Positions 51,808-60,416 of a DNA stretch of 64,000 nucleotides are shown here, piece by piece; position 1 is the first letter of the stretch, and every line of letters starts with the position of its first letter. Origin of the DNA: Agrilactobacillus composti DSM 18527 = JCM 14202 (lineage in GTDB: Bacteria > Bacillota > Bacilli > Lactobacillales > Lactobacillaceae); contig NZ_AZGA01000088.1 of NCBI RefSeq assembly GCF_001436375.1, positions 298,714-362,713 of the forward strand. The letters run 5' to 3'. The notes beneath the pieces are model-generated. The model was given only the letters and a program-made list of their open reading frames with translations. It was not told the origin of the DNA and did not search any database. A program made the translations under genes and the position numbers.

Positions 51808-54687
51808 CTAATTCGTCAATGTATAGGCCTGAACGGCTTCCGTAATAAATGTGTCTAATTGTTGTTTGACCTTGCGGCGTTCGCCGAACTTAAGACCACT
51901 TTTTCCCAGCTGACTCATGATTTCATGCCCATTTAAGTGGCCGTAAAAATTAAAATCGGTTAATTGCTCCGCGACAAACTCCACTGGTATATCATGCTTT
52001 TTAGCAAAGTCAGCCATGGCTAATTTTTGGCTATAGTCTAAAAAGTTATTCAATTCTGCCGAGACATCAGCTCTTGGCTGTAATTTTGGAATAATCTGGT
52101 CCAAGAAACGTTCCAGTAGCGCTGCTTTTGACTTCAAATCATCGTTATCAGCGTTATGCAATAACCGTTTGATTTTGTTGGTGTCTTCTTCACGCCCAGT
52201 TGGGGTACTTAAATCAATAGTGTTGATCAAATTCAAAATGTAGGTCACATCGATTTTATCGGTTTGTAGTAGTTCAATTTCAAAATCGATATTTTCCAGG
52301 ATGGAATCTTTATCTCCAGGATTTTTCTTTATACGGCGATAGGCTTCATAATATTTGCCCCGATAATCTTCCATCTTTTGAGCATTGAATGCCGGGGCAA
52401 AGTCGTCCCATTGAAACTCGTCGTATACTCGAATTTGGTTATATAGCCGTAAAACATCGCGGAAATCTAAGACAAATTTTTCTAAAGCCTTGTCACCTTG
52501 GCTGTACAATTGGTCAATACTGGCCAAGTCCGGGGCGGTTTCTTGCAGTGACGCAATCGCACCATCTAACTTACCCTTTAAAGCAGCGTAAGTCGGCGCA
52601 AAAATAACAGCTGGATCATCATCTGAAAATAGGGCCACGGCTTGATCCGTAGCCTGCTTCAGATTGCGATAAACCACAATATTGCCAAAGGGTTTCTCTT
52701 TTTTCTCCACCCGATTGGTCCGAGAATATGCTTGAATCAACCCATGCCACTCCAGATTCTTGTCCACATAAAGCGTGGATAGTCTCGGTGAATCAAAGCC
52801 GGTTAAGAACATATTGACGACAATTAAAATGTCAATATTATCCTCTGGGGTTTGATCGTTATGAGCCTTCATGCGTTTGGAAACATCCCCGAAGTAGTCT
52901 TGGAAATGGTCTGTAGAAAATGACGTATGATACTTGGCGTTATAGTCCTCAATAACTGTGTCCAACCCATGGCGGGAAGTCTGGTCGCCTTTGTTCTTAT
53001 CTTGATAAGCTTCGTTGTCCTCTTCATTGGCCACCCACGTATAGATAGTGGTGACATTTATATTTCGGTCCCCCATCAAGACCTTAAACAGTTCATAATA
53101 TTTCAACGCTATCCGAGTACTGGGTACCGTGAAAATAGCGTTATAGTGGCGCTGCTTGGAAATTTGTTCGTGTTTTTCCAGAATATGGTCGACGATACGG
53201 TGCAGGCGGTCTTCGCTTTCAAAGGCTGCTTGGGTATCAATCCCCTTGACCAGTCGATCGGTCCCCCGCTCGTCACCTTTTTTAATGGTGTTCATATACT
53301 GAACGGCGAACCCTAGAACGTTATGGTCCCTAATGGCATCTTTAATGAGATATTTATGCAAACATTTCCCATATAAGTCCGCTGTTGTCCGGTCCTTAGC
53401 ACCCTTGTTTTCGGTGAAAATAGGCGTCCCGGTAAAGCCAAAGTGCTGGGCGTTTTGGAACCAGCGATTCACGTTGCGGCGCATTTCGCCGAACTGGCTA
53501 CGGTGGGCCTCATCTTCAATAAAGGCAATCGGTTTGTCGTGATAAGCCGTTAAATCGGCCTTATAACGGTCACTTTTGACCGCCTGATTTAATTTCTGAA
53601 TCGTGGTCACAATCAAATGGTTGTCTTGACGCTTCAATTGCTGCACCAAGTTATAAGTGCTGGTGGTCATATCCAGGGCAGGTTCCCCAGATGTCGTTTC
53701 TGGTAAATAAGCGTTAAAGTTTTTAGCGGTTTGCACATCCAAATCGGCCCGGTCAATTAAGAAGATGACTTTTTCAACGGCTGTTTTTTGAGCCAGTAAC
53801 TGACTGGTCTTAAAAGCGGTGATTGTTTTACCAGAGCCAGTTGTGTGCCAAACATACGCGTTTTCTCCAGGATGGTCTTTCGCCTGTTTTAAAATTGCCT
53901 CGGTGGCAAAGATTTGATAGGGCCGCATGATCAACATGCGTTTATTGACGCTGTCAAAAATTGAATAGTTGGCAATTAAACTATGAAATCGGCTCTGTTC
54001 AAAAAAGCTGGCACTAAATGCATCCAAATCATTGAGCCAGTTGTTGTTGACGTCAGTCCAATAAAACAAAAAACTAGAATTTAGCGGTCCATCCCCATTG
54101 GCAAAATACCTGGTCTCATTGCCATTTGAAATCACATAGAGTTGAATGGTGCGCAATAGTTTCGCGAAGGGCACAGATTCATCCCGATACCGAATAATTT
54201 GATGAAAAGCTTCAGTAAAGTCTTTGCCTTTACGCTTTAATTCAATTTGCGTCACTGGCAAGCCGTTCAATAGGATAAGCACGTCATAACGATTTTCGTG
54301 CTTCCCACTGGTAATGGTCATTTGATGGGTCACTTCAAAAATATTGTTTTCTGGTTTAACACCATCAAAGAACTCCAAATAAAGGTTGGTGTTGTCATCC
54401 CGTTGAATCACGATCTTGCCATAGGGTTGCGTATCCGATCCCCGCAAAAGTTGAGCCACTTGATAGTGGGTTTTCGATCCAATCAATTCATTGAATACAG
54501 CCTTAAACTCGCGGTCGCTTAAGTTACGTCCCTTTAGACGTGCTTGATTGCGTTGATTTAAAATATCGCGAAAATGATTCAGCAACGCTGTCTCATCTGG
54601 AATAGCTATGTACTGGTAGCCCTGCGTTTGGAGCTTTTTTATTAAATGGTCCTCCAATTGTGCTTCAGATTGATACTGATCTGCCAT
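51808..54687 (-). CDS. hsdR: type I restriction endonuclease subunit
   Basis: A 959-residue protein. The N-terminal nuclease domain has Asp135 in RYDVLILL and Glu149-x-Lys151 in QIELKRK, a PD-(D/E)xK site. The translocase has Walker A TTGSGKTITAF, FLIDRADLD, IEDEAHRSQ as the DEAD-like box and SRTNRVEK-type (QAYSRTNRV) motif VI. The C-terminal part is helical. It translocates and cuts unmodified DNA. First gene of the hsdRMS operon. Confidence 0.97.
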   Translation of the reverse strand: MADQYQSEAQLEDHLIKKLQTQGYQYIAIPDETALLNHFRDILNQRNQARLKGRNLSDREFKAVFNELIGSKTHYQVAQLLRGSDTQPYGKIVIQRDDNTNLYLEFFDGVKPENNIFEVTHQMTITSGKHENRYDVLILLNGLPVTQIELKRKGKDFTEAFHQIIRYRDESVPFAKLLRTIQLYVISNGNETRYFANGDGPLNSSFLFYWTDVNNNWLNDLDAFSASFFEQSRFHSLIANYSIFDSVNKRMLIMRPYQIFATEAILKQAKDHPGENAYVWHTTGSGKTITAFKTSQLLAQKTAVEKVIFLIDRADLDVQTAKNFNAYLPETTSGEPALDMTTSTYNLVQQLKRQDNHLIVTTIQKLNQAVKSDRYKADLTAYHDKPIAFIEDEAHRSQFGEMRRNVNRWFQNAQHFGFTGTPIFTENKGAKDRTTADLYGKCLHKYLIKDAIRDHNVLGFAVQYMNTIKKGDERGTDRLVKGIDTQAAFESEDRLHRIVDHILEKHEQISKQRHYNAIFTVPSTRIALKYYELFKVLMGDRNINVTTIYTWVANEEDNEAYQDKNKGDQTSRHGLDTVIEDYNAKYHTSFSTDHFQDYFGDVSKRMKAHNDQTPEDNIDILIVVNMFLTGFDSPRLSTLYVDKNLEWHGLIQAYSRTNRVEKKEKPFGNIVVYRNLKQATDQAVALFSDDDPAVIFAPTYAALKGKLDGAIASLQETAPDLASIDQLYSQGDKALEKFVLDFRDVLRLYNQIRVYDEFQWDDFAPAFNAQKMEDYRGKYYEAYRRIKKNPGDKDSILENIDFEIELLQTDKIDVTYILNLINTIDLSTPTGREEDTNKIKRLLHNADNDDLKSKAALLERFLDQIIPKLQPRADVSAELNNFLDYSQKLAMADFAKKHDIPVEFVAEQLTDFNFYGHLNGHEIMSQLGKSGLKFGERRKVKQQLDTFITEAVQAYTLTN

Positions 54688-54798
54688 CTCAATGCCCCCA
54701 ATATGACAAATTAAGCCAGTTTATTTTTAATCATATCATGTTAAGTATTGCTATGAAAGCACATTGCCGTACTCATTACAATATCCATTAACAATTAT

Positions 54799-54826
54799 TA
54801 AAAAGGGCGAGCCTTATCCTGGGCTC
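54799..54826 (-). terminator. terminator between the small membrane genes and hsdR
   Basis: Minus strand GAGCC/GGCTC stem with GCCCTTTTTAA after it, 50 bases past the 54876 gene end. Confidence 0.65.
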
Positions 54827-54875
54827 CTCAAAATGCCAGTCATTCTCAAATTTATAATTAAAAGATTTATGACAT

Positions 54876-55121
54876 CTATTCCTTTCTAAAAATAAACCCC
54901 AAGATGATTAGACTAATGACCCATGTAAACGGTCTTACATAACTTTCCAAAGTAGCCCAAATAAACATGATGTAGAATCTTGGAAAAATTAGCATACTCA
55001 ATATGATAAGACCAAAAATAATCATCGCTGCAATAGCATCATTTTCATCCTTATTAGGTTCTTTATTAGGTTCTGTACTTGGTTCTGTACTTGGTTCTTC
55101 ATTAGAACTTTCGTTAGACAT
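54876..55121 (-). CDS. small membrane protein with acidic repeat
   Basis: About 81 residues from ATG 55121 after GGGGAAG. The N-terminal 25 residues are acidic, with tandem EPST and EPNK units encoded by 12-base repeats. Two hydrophobic segments follow (AAMIIFGLIILSMLIF and FTWVISLIILGFIF). No family is recognised. The repeat number may vary between strains. It is followed by a terminator and hsdR, and lies in a low-GC patch between a restriction locus and cell-surface genes. Confidence 0.65.
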   Translation of the reverse strand: MSNESSNEEPSTEPSTEPNKEPNKDENDAIAAMIIFGLIILSMLIFPRFYIMFIWATLESYVRPFTWVISLIILGFIFRKE

Positions 55122-55245
55122 TAACGTGCTTCCCCAATTTAAATTTATGTAAGTCTTCAATAACGACAAAATTCATCAATTTTTTTGTTTCAAAATTACC
55201 AGCTTGATTGGCAACTATCACTAAAGTTATGAAAAGGGTTATTTT

Positions 55246-55437
55246 CTAAAGATTCCGATTCAAAAACCTAAACCATGCACCACCAATTGACCAATAAATC
55301 ATTACAAAAATCATAATGCCTAATAATCTAAGACGGTAAAATTCCATACCGCCCCCTACGATCAGAATTAAATATATCCCACCAAGCAGGCCTATCAAAA
55401 AAATGATTTGAGATAACAACTTTGAAATAAATAACAT
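55246..55437 (-). CDS. small two-helix membrane protein
   Basis: 63 residues after GGGAGGG. Two hydrophobic segments (LLSQIIFLIGLLGGIYLILIV and LLGIMIFVMIYWSIGGAWF) are separated by a short polar loop. No family is recognised. It may share a transcript with the gene at 54876-55121. Confidence 0.6.
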   Translation of the reverse strand: MLFISKLLSQIIFLIGLLGGIYLILIVGGGMEFYRLRLLGIMIFVMIYWSIGGAWFRFLNRNL

Positions 55438-55783
55438 TTTTGCCCTCCCTATTAATTAATGATAATATTTTCATTTTCCTTGAAAAATTACAGAAATTGC
55501 TCTATCTATGATTTGCAATTACATAGAAAACATACTTAATTTTACCACACGATTGTACATCAACATGTACAATCACATAGATATTGCCAAAATAGATTGA
55601 ATACTCTGTATATCTAAATTTAAATCTTCTGGATAATTTTCTCAAGAATATGGCCGATAAATCGTTCAAATAGAAATGGAAAAGCTCTAAGATCTTCAAT
55701 CGGTTCAAAGAAAAGTATCCAGACGAGTAAAAGAGAAAACTTCATCATCAGGATTAGTCAAAATTTTTTACGATTCGTTATTC

Positions 55784-55812
55784 TTGACTTACCTGCACCA
55801 ATCTAATATGAT
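55784..55812 (+). promoter_or_regulatory. sigma-A promoter upstream of the GH3 gene
   Basis: TTGACT (55784-55789), 17 bases, TATGAT (55807-55812). It gives a long leader of about 265 bases. Confidence 0.7.
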
Positions 55813-55856
55813 TTTGCTGTATTGAATATCATGATAGTCCAATATTTAGTGATATA

Positions 55857-55896
55857 TTTTGTCAAAAAAGCTTAACGCGTAAGATATTTTGACAAA
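55857..55896 (+). promoter_or_regulatory. pair of operator-like repeats
   Basis: TTTTGTCAAAA (55857-55867, palindromic) and TTTTGACAAA (55887-55896) are 30 bases apart. They lie downstream of the promoter and could bind a repressor. Confidence 0.4.
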
Positions 55897-56082
55897 TATA
55901 ATGTAATCGGTTTCTTAGTTGGGGTGATGCATTATTCTAAATTATTTTTTGTTATTTTTTCTAAGTTGCAATATATTTTTTTAATTATATCCATAAATTT
56001 TATTATTTTAAGCATTCGATTTGGTAGATTAAAAACTGAATGCTGTCATATCGCTCATTAAAGCCTGGGGAGGTCAATTTTA

Positions 56083-58746
56083 ATGAAGAAAATATTCAAT
56101 ATTCTGGGAATTCTTGGATTGAGTGCCCTTTTATTAGTGGTGCCCAGCCATAAAGTGTCTGCCGCAATCACCGGGCCAGGCTATACCCCAACTGAAGTCA
56201 ATAATCAAAATCTGTCCACCAAAATTGCCAGCAACGGGATGGTGCTGTTGCAAAACAACGCCCAACAAAATGGTGCAGCATCCCTACCTATTTCCAAAAA
56301 CAGTCGCATCGCCCTTTTCGGTTCCGGCTCTTATGGCACCTATAAGGGTGGTTCCGGTTCAGGGGATGTGAACGTGTCTCATGTCACCAGTATTTTAGAG
56401 GGCCTTAAAAACGCCAATTATAATGTGGTGACGTCCAGCTACTTAAGTGCCCAACAGGCCGACTACAATAATCAGGCCGCTTGGTATAAAGCCACGGCTG
56501 GTTTGATTCCTTTCTCGGGGAATTTTCAGTATCAAGATCCGTTGATTAATGACCTGACTTTCCTCACAAATAGTGCCGATACGGGTATCTACGTTATTTC
56601 CAGATCTTCTGGAGAAGGATACGATCGGACCACGAAAGCTGGGGATTACCAACTCACCAGCAATGAAATGAACAATATCATCAATATGTCCAATCACTAT
56701 AAGAATAGTGTCGTCCTATTGAATGTGGGCGGCCCCATTGATACTAGTTTCGTCACCCAAGCCCCCAACCTTAAGAGTGTAGTTTTGGTTTCCCAAGGGG
56801 GCCAAAATGTGGGGACCGCAGTGGCCAACATTTTAAGCGGTGCCGTGAATCCTTCCGGCCATCTGACGGATACCTGGGCTAAAAGTTATAGTGATTACCC
56901 AACTTCTGGCACCTTTGCCAACAACGATGGTAATACCAATAACGAAAATTACGCAGAAGGTATCTATGTGGGCTATCGCTACTTTGACAGCTATAACATC
57001 GCCCCACGCTACCCATTTGGTTTTGGGTTGACGTATACCAAATTTGCCATGGATACCACCAGTGTGAACGTGGACAAGGATATCGTCAGCATGAATGTCA
57101 ACGTGACCAATACCGGTAAAACCGCCGGCCGCCAAACGGTCCAAGTCTACCTTTCCAGTCCAAAGGGGGCTATCCCCACGGCCTTCCAAGATTTAGCGGG
57201 CTTTGCCAAGACCGGGCAATTGGCACCTGGGGCGTCCCAAAATGTCAAAATTGAATTCTCTTTGAAGAACCTAGCCGCGTATGACGTGGCCAGCGCGGCT
57301 TATAAATTACAAGCCGGTGACTATATCCTGCGGGTGGGAGATTCCTCTAGAAATACCGCGGTGGCCGGGGTCTTGAACTTGGATAAGACAGTCATTACCA
57401 ATCAATTAGCCAACGAAGGTGCGCCAACTGTTGACCCGACCACCCTCAAAGGCAGTGACAATATGTATACACCGGATAACCAAGCCGCCCAATTGAGTAC
57501 GGCCCCACAATTTACCGTGGATGCCAACAGCTTACAAGACTTAAATAATCATGCCAGCACTTACAGTGGTGAAAGTACCCCAATTTATGTGAACAATGAT
57601 CAAAGCGCTGCAGACCTACGAGCTAAGGCACCGAATCAAAAAATCGAGGTGGTGGATCCTAGCAATAACGCCACTTTAAAAGATGTCTATGACAAGAAAA
57701 TCAGTATGAATCAATTCGTCGCTGGCTTAACTACCACTGAGCTGGCCCGCATCGTAGAAGGCAACGTGGACTTTGCCACCCAAGCTGGTCTGGAAGCCTT
57801 CGTGAACCAAATTGGCTTGGGGGTCATTGGTGGTGCGGCCACCAAAGTCCCTGGCGCTGCCGGTCAAACGACGGATCGTCTCCTCAATAAGAAGGTCCCG
57901 ATCATCGTCAGCTCTGATGGCCCTGCCGGTTTACGCTTGCCGAAGAAATCCACGGTGAACGGTGTTGATTATTACAACAATGCTACCGCTTGGCCCATTG
58001 GTACTTTAGTGGCCCAGACTTGGGATGTGAATGACATTTACAGCATGGGCCAAGGCACGGCCAAAGAAATGAAGGATTTTGGCATCACCACCTGGTTGAC
58101 TCCAGGGATGAACATCCATCGCGATCCTTTAAACGGTCGGAACTTTGAATACTTCTCTGAAGATCCCTTGGTATCTGGGTTAATGGCCACCGCAGAAACC
58201 CGCGGCGTCCAAACCACACCTGGTATTGGGGTGGCCGTGAAACACTTTGCCGCCAACAGCCAAGAATCTAATCGCATGGGCATGAATGCTAGTATCGGCG
58301 AACAAGCCCTGCGGCAAATTTACCTGCGGGGTTTTGAAATTGCCATTAAAGGCTCCCAACCACAATTTGTCATGTCTTCTTATAACAAGGTGAATGGTCA
58401 GTATGTTTCTAGTAGCTATGATCTCTTAACCGACGTTTTAAGGGGTGAATGGGGTTATCAAGGCACCGTTATGTCCGACTGGGATAATATTCAAACTATG
58501 TCTACCCCACAAAATTCTGTCTACGCGGGCAATGATTTGATTATGCCTGGGGGTTCGCAAATCCTTTTGGAACCGGCTGCTAACAATTCCCCACAGACAC
58601 TAGCTGCTTTGCAAAACGCCGCTAAACACGTGTTAACGACTATCATGAATAGTGATCAATTTGCCAATGAATCTAATGTCACTGTTAAATCATATACGCC
58701 AAGTAATCTCAGTACCACACTTAAAATCAATGGTAAGAGCTGGTAA
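56083..58746 (+). CDS. exported glycoside hydrolase family 3 enzyme, permuted domain order
   Basis: An 887-residue secreted enzyme, probably a beta-glucosidase. After a signal peptide (SHKVSAAIT), the usual C-terminal alpha/beta domain comes first: ASNGMVLLQNN, GSGSYGTYKGGSGSGDV, NILSGAVNPSGHLTDTW and YPFGFGLTYTKF. An Fn3-like domain follows (VNVTNTGKTAGRQTVQVYL). The barrel domain is last, with SSDGPAGLRLP, FEYFSEDPLVSG, AVKHFAANSQE and the nucleophile Asp799 in VMSDWDN. This reversed order is known for some GH3 enzymes of rumen bacteria. It hydrolyses beta-linked sugars outside the cell. A wall-repeat protein is encoded downstream. GGGGAGG precedes the ATG. Confidence 0.92.
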   Translation: MKKIFNILGILGLSALLLVVPSHKVSAAITGPGYTPTEVNNQNLSTKIASNGMVLLQNNAQQNGAASLPISKNSRIALFGSGSYGTYKGGSGSGDVNVSHVTSILEGLKNANYNVVTSSYLSAQQADYNNQAAWYKATAGLIPFSGNFQYQDPLINDLTFLTNSADTGIYVISRSSGEGYDRTTKAGDYQLTSNEMNNIINMSNHYKNSVVLLNVGGPIDTSFVTQAPNLKSVVLVSQGGQNVGTAVANILSGAVNPSGHLTDTWAKSYSDYPTSGTFANNDGNTNNENYAEGIYVGYRYFDSYNIAPRYPFGFGLTYTKFAMDTTSVNVDKDIVSMNVNVTNTGKTAGRQTVQVYLSSPKGAIPTAFQDLAGFAKTGQLAPGASQNVKIEFSLKNLAAYDVASAAYKLQAGDYILRVGDSSRNTAVAGVLNLDKTVITNQLANEGAPTVDPTTLKGSDNMYTPDNQAAQLSTAPQFTVDANSLQDLNNHASTYSGESTPIYVNNDQSAADLRAKAPNQKIEVVDPSNNATLKDVYDKKISMNQFVAGLTTTELARIVEGNVDFATQAGLEAFVNQIGLGVIGGAATKVPGAAGQTTDRLLNKKVPIIVSSDGPAGLRLPKKSTVNGVDYYNNATAWPIGTLVAQTWDVNDIYSMGQGTAKEMKDFGITTWLTPGMNIHRDPLNGRNFEYFSEDPLVSGLMATAETRGVQTTPGIGVAVKHFAANSQESNRMGMNASIGEQALRQIYLRGFEIAIKGSQPQFVMSSYNKVNGQYVSSSYDLLTDVLRGEWGYQGTVMSDWDNIQTMSTPQNSVYAGNDLIMPGGSQILLEPAANNSPQTLAALQNAAKHVLTTIMNSDQFANESNVTVKSYTPSNLSTTLKINGKSW

Positions 58747-58782
58747 GTTTTTTTATAAAGCCATTGCAGGGAGGCAATTGTC

Positions 58783-60318
58783 TTGAAATATTTCAATCAA
58801 TTCAAAATTTTATCACTGACCCTATTGGCGCTGAGCATTGCCGCGCCGGCCACGACAGCATTGAACGCAGCATTCTCCACGGAACCAGCTGTGGTTCAAG
58901 CAGCAACCACCGATCAACAATTGAATGGCCAATATAACATCAATCCCATTACCATTACCTTACCTTCAGGAACGGCGATTTATAAGGACCCCAATGCTAG
59001 CAATTTTGAATCAAACATAACTGCCGAGCAAATCATTCAAATCAAGTATCTCAATATTGTGAATGGTCAGATTTTTGCGGTACGCTATACCACTTTTGGC
59101 TGGTTGAATGAGCCTTACGATCACTGGGCCAAATATGCGGGATTAAGCAGCGAAATTGGCAACACCTCACTATCCTTCTCCTATGCCCTGCCATTATTTA
59201 GCCTAGATAACAATACGACTTGGACGTCAGAGACTGGGAACATTCATCCCGGAACTGGTGTGCAACTGGCGGTGGACGGCTTCACCGTGGATGCCACTGG
59301 GACGATCGTCAGCTACACCGGCATCAGCAATAACACCCGTTATAGCGTGGCTGCTGACGCAATGCGGACTGGCTCGGCCACACCGGTCAGCAGTTTACAT
59401 GAAGACAGCAATGTGCCAGCTAACTTGGCCGTAGTGATTCCGAAATCCACCAGTGGTGCTTTGATTTATAGCGATATGCAAACCACGCAGCCCATCAATG
59501 CCAAAATTTTGACCAATCAAAAAGTTATTGGCTTGGTCCGGGATGCCAGTAACCAAATCGTCGCTTATAAAATTGATCAAGATCAGTATCTCAACGCCAA
59601 TGATGTGACCACACCAGAAGTTGATACCAATCAAAACGCCGATATCACTTTCAATATTTTACCGGCGGGGACCAAAGTTTATTCCAATAATAAGGCCGCT
59701 ATCGTTTATAGCGACCCCACTACAACCACGGATACTGGCACTCAGCTAAGCACCAGCTACAATAGCTGGAACGCCACCCGTTATGCCACCGATAAAAATG
59801 GTCAAATCCTAGCTTATGAATTAGGTACGAATCAATGGGTCAAGGCCGCCGACTTGACCACCACTAATTCTGACAGTTCTAATCCCACGGTGACTGGGAA
59901 TGTGACTATCTCACTTCTGAATCAGACCCATCTTTATTCTTATTACAAGCCTGCCGTTATTTACACGGATCCAACGGTAACAACGGCTTCCGGTGCGCGC
60001 CTGAGCACTTGGGTCAATGAATGGCATGCTGCCAGAGTTGCTAAAGACAGCAATGGAGTTGCTGTTGCCTATGAATTAGGCAAAAACCAATGGGTCAAGG
60101 CTGCTGATCTAAATCAGTCTGCCCCGCAAGGTGGGGTCTTTGACACCACTGGCGGTACCCCGCTTTATGACCTAAATGGCAATGTCACGGGTTCTATTCC
60201 TGATAGCGGGCGCTATCAAGTCTTTGCCGTGGCCTATATCAACGGTCAACAATTTGTCAAAATTGGCACAGACAATCAATGGATCGCCGCTGCCACCGGG
60301 GATTATTATCCTGTTTAA
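58783..60318 (+). CDS. exported cell-wall protein with SLAP-like repeats
   Basis: A 511-residue protein starting at TTG 58783, which has GGGAGG eight bases upstream. The signal peptide ends near VVQAATT. Repeats of about 70-90 residues follow. The two C-terminal ones end in AYELGTNQWVKAADL and AYELGKNQWVKAADL. The N-terminal 250 residues are more divergent repeats. This looks like SLAP-type wall binding. It lies 36 bases after the GH3 gene, so the two are probably cotranscribed and may work at the surface together. Confidence 0.85.
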   Translation: MKYFNQFKILSLTLLALSIAAPATTALNAAFSTEPAVVQAATTDQQLNGQYNINPITITLPSGTAIYKDPNASNFESNITAEQIIQIKYLNIVNGQIFAVRYTTFGWLNEPYDHWAKYAGLSSEIGNTSLSFSYALPLFSLDNNTTWTSETGNIHPGTGVQLAVDGFTVDATGTIVSYTGISNNTRYSVAADAMRTGSATPVSSLHEDSNVPANLAVVIPKSTSGALIYSDMQTTQPINAKILTNQKVIGLVRDASNQIVAYKIDQDQYLNANDVTTPEVDTNQNADITFNILPAGTKVYSNNKAAIVYSDPTTTTDTGTQLSTSYNSWNATRYATDKNGQILAYELGTNQWVKAADLTTTNSDSSNPTVTGNVTISLLNQTHLYSYYKPAVIYTDPTVTTASGARLSTWVNEWHAARVAKDSNGVAVAYELGKNQWVKAADLNQSAPQGGVFDTTGGTPLYDLNGNVTGSIPDSGRYQVFAVAYINGQQFVKIGTDNQWIAAATGDYYPV

Positions 60319-60348
60319 TAGCCTCATTTACTAACTAATACGCACGTC

Positions 60349-60402
60349 AAAAAAACTGAAGGTTCCTGGACAATGTGACTGTCTGGGGGCCTTCAGTTTT
60401 TA
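60349..60402. terminator. bidirectional terminator
   Basis: AAAAAAACTGAAGG pairs with CCTTCAGTTTTT across a 27-base loop region that can fold further. It separates the wall-protein gene from the convergent ATPase gene. Confidence 0.85.
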
Positions 60403-60416
60403 TGTGGCGTTCGTCG

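Larger units (their letters stand above)
55438..56082 (+). other. low-GC intergenic region ahead of the GH3 gene
   Basis: No convincing gene. It holds the promoter at 55784-55812, two operator-like repeats at 55857-55896, and an AGCATTC/GAATGCT inverted repeat near 56010-56045 just before the GH3 ribosome binding site (GGGGAGG). Confidence 0.5.

Noticed and set aside
54876-55121. Tandem 12-base repeat as a CRISPR-like array
   Set aside because: Units are adjacent without spacers and lie in frame within a small protein gene.
55502-55708. Leftward 68-codon frame in the low-GC gap before the GH3 gene
   Set aside because: TTG start without a Shine-Dalgarno sequence, and a composition as expected from AT-rich non-coding DNA.
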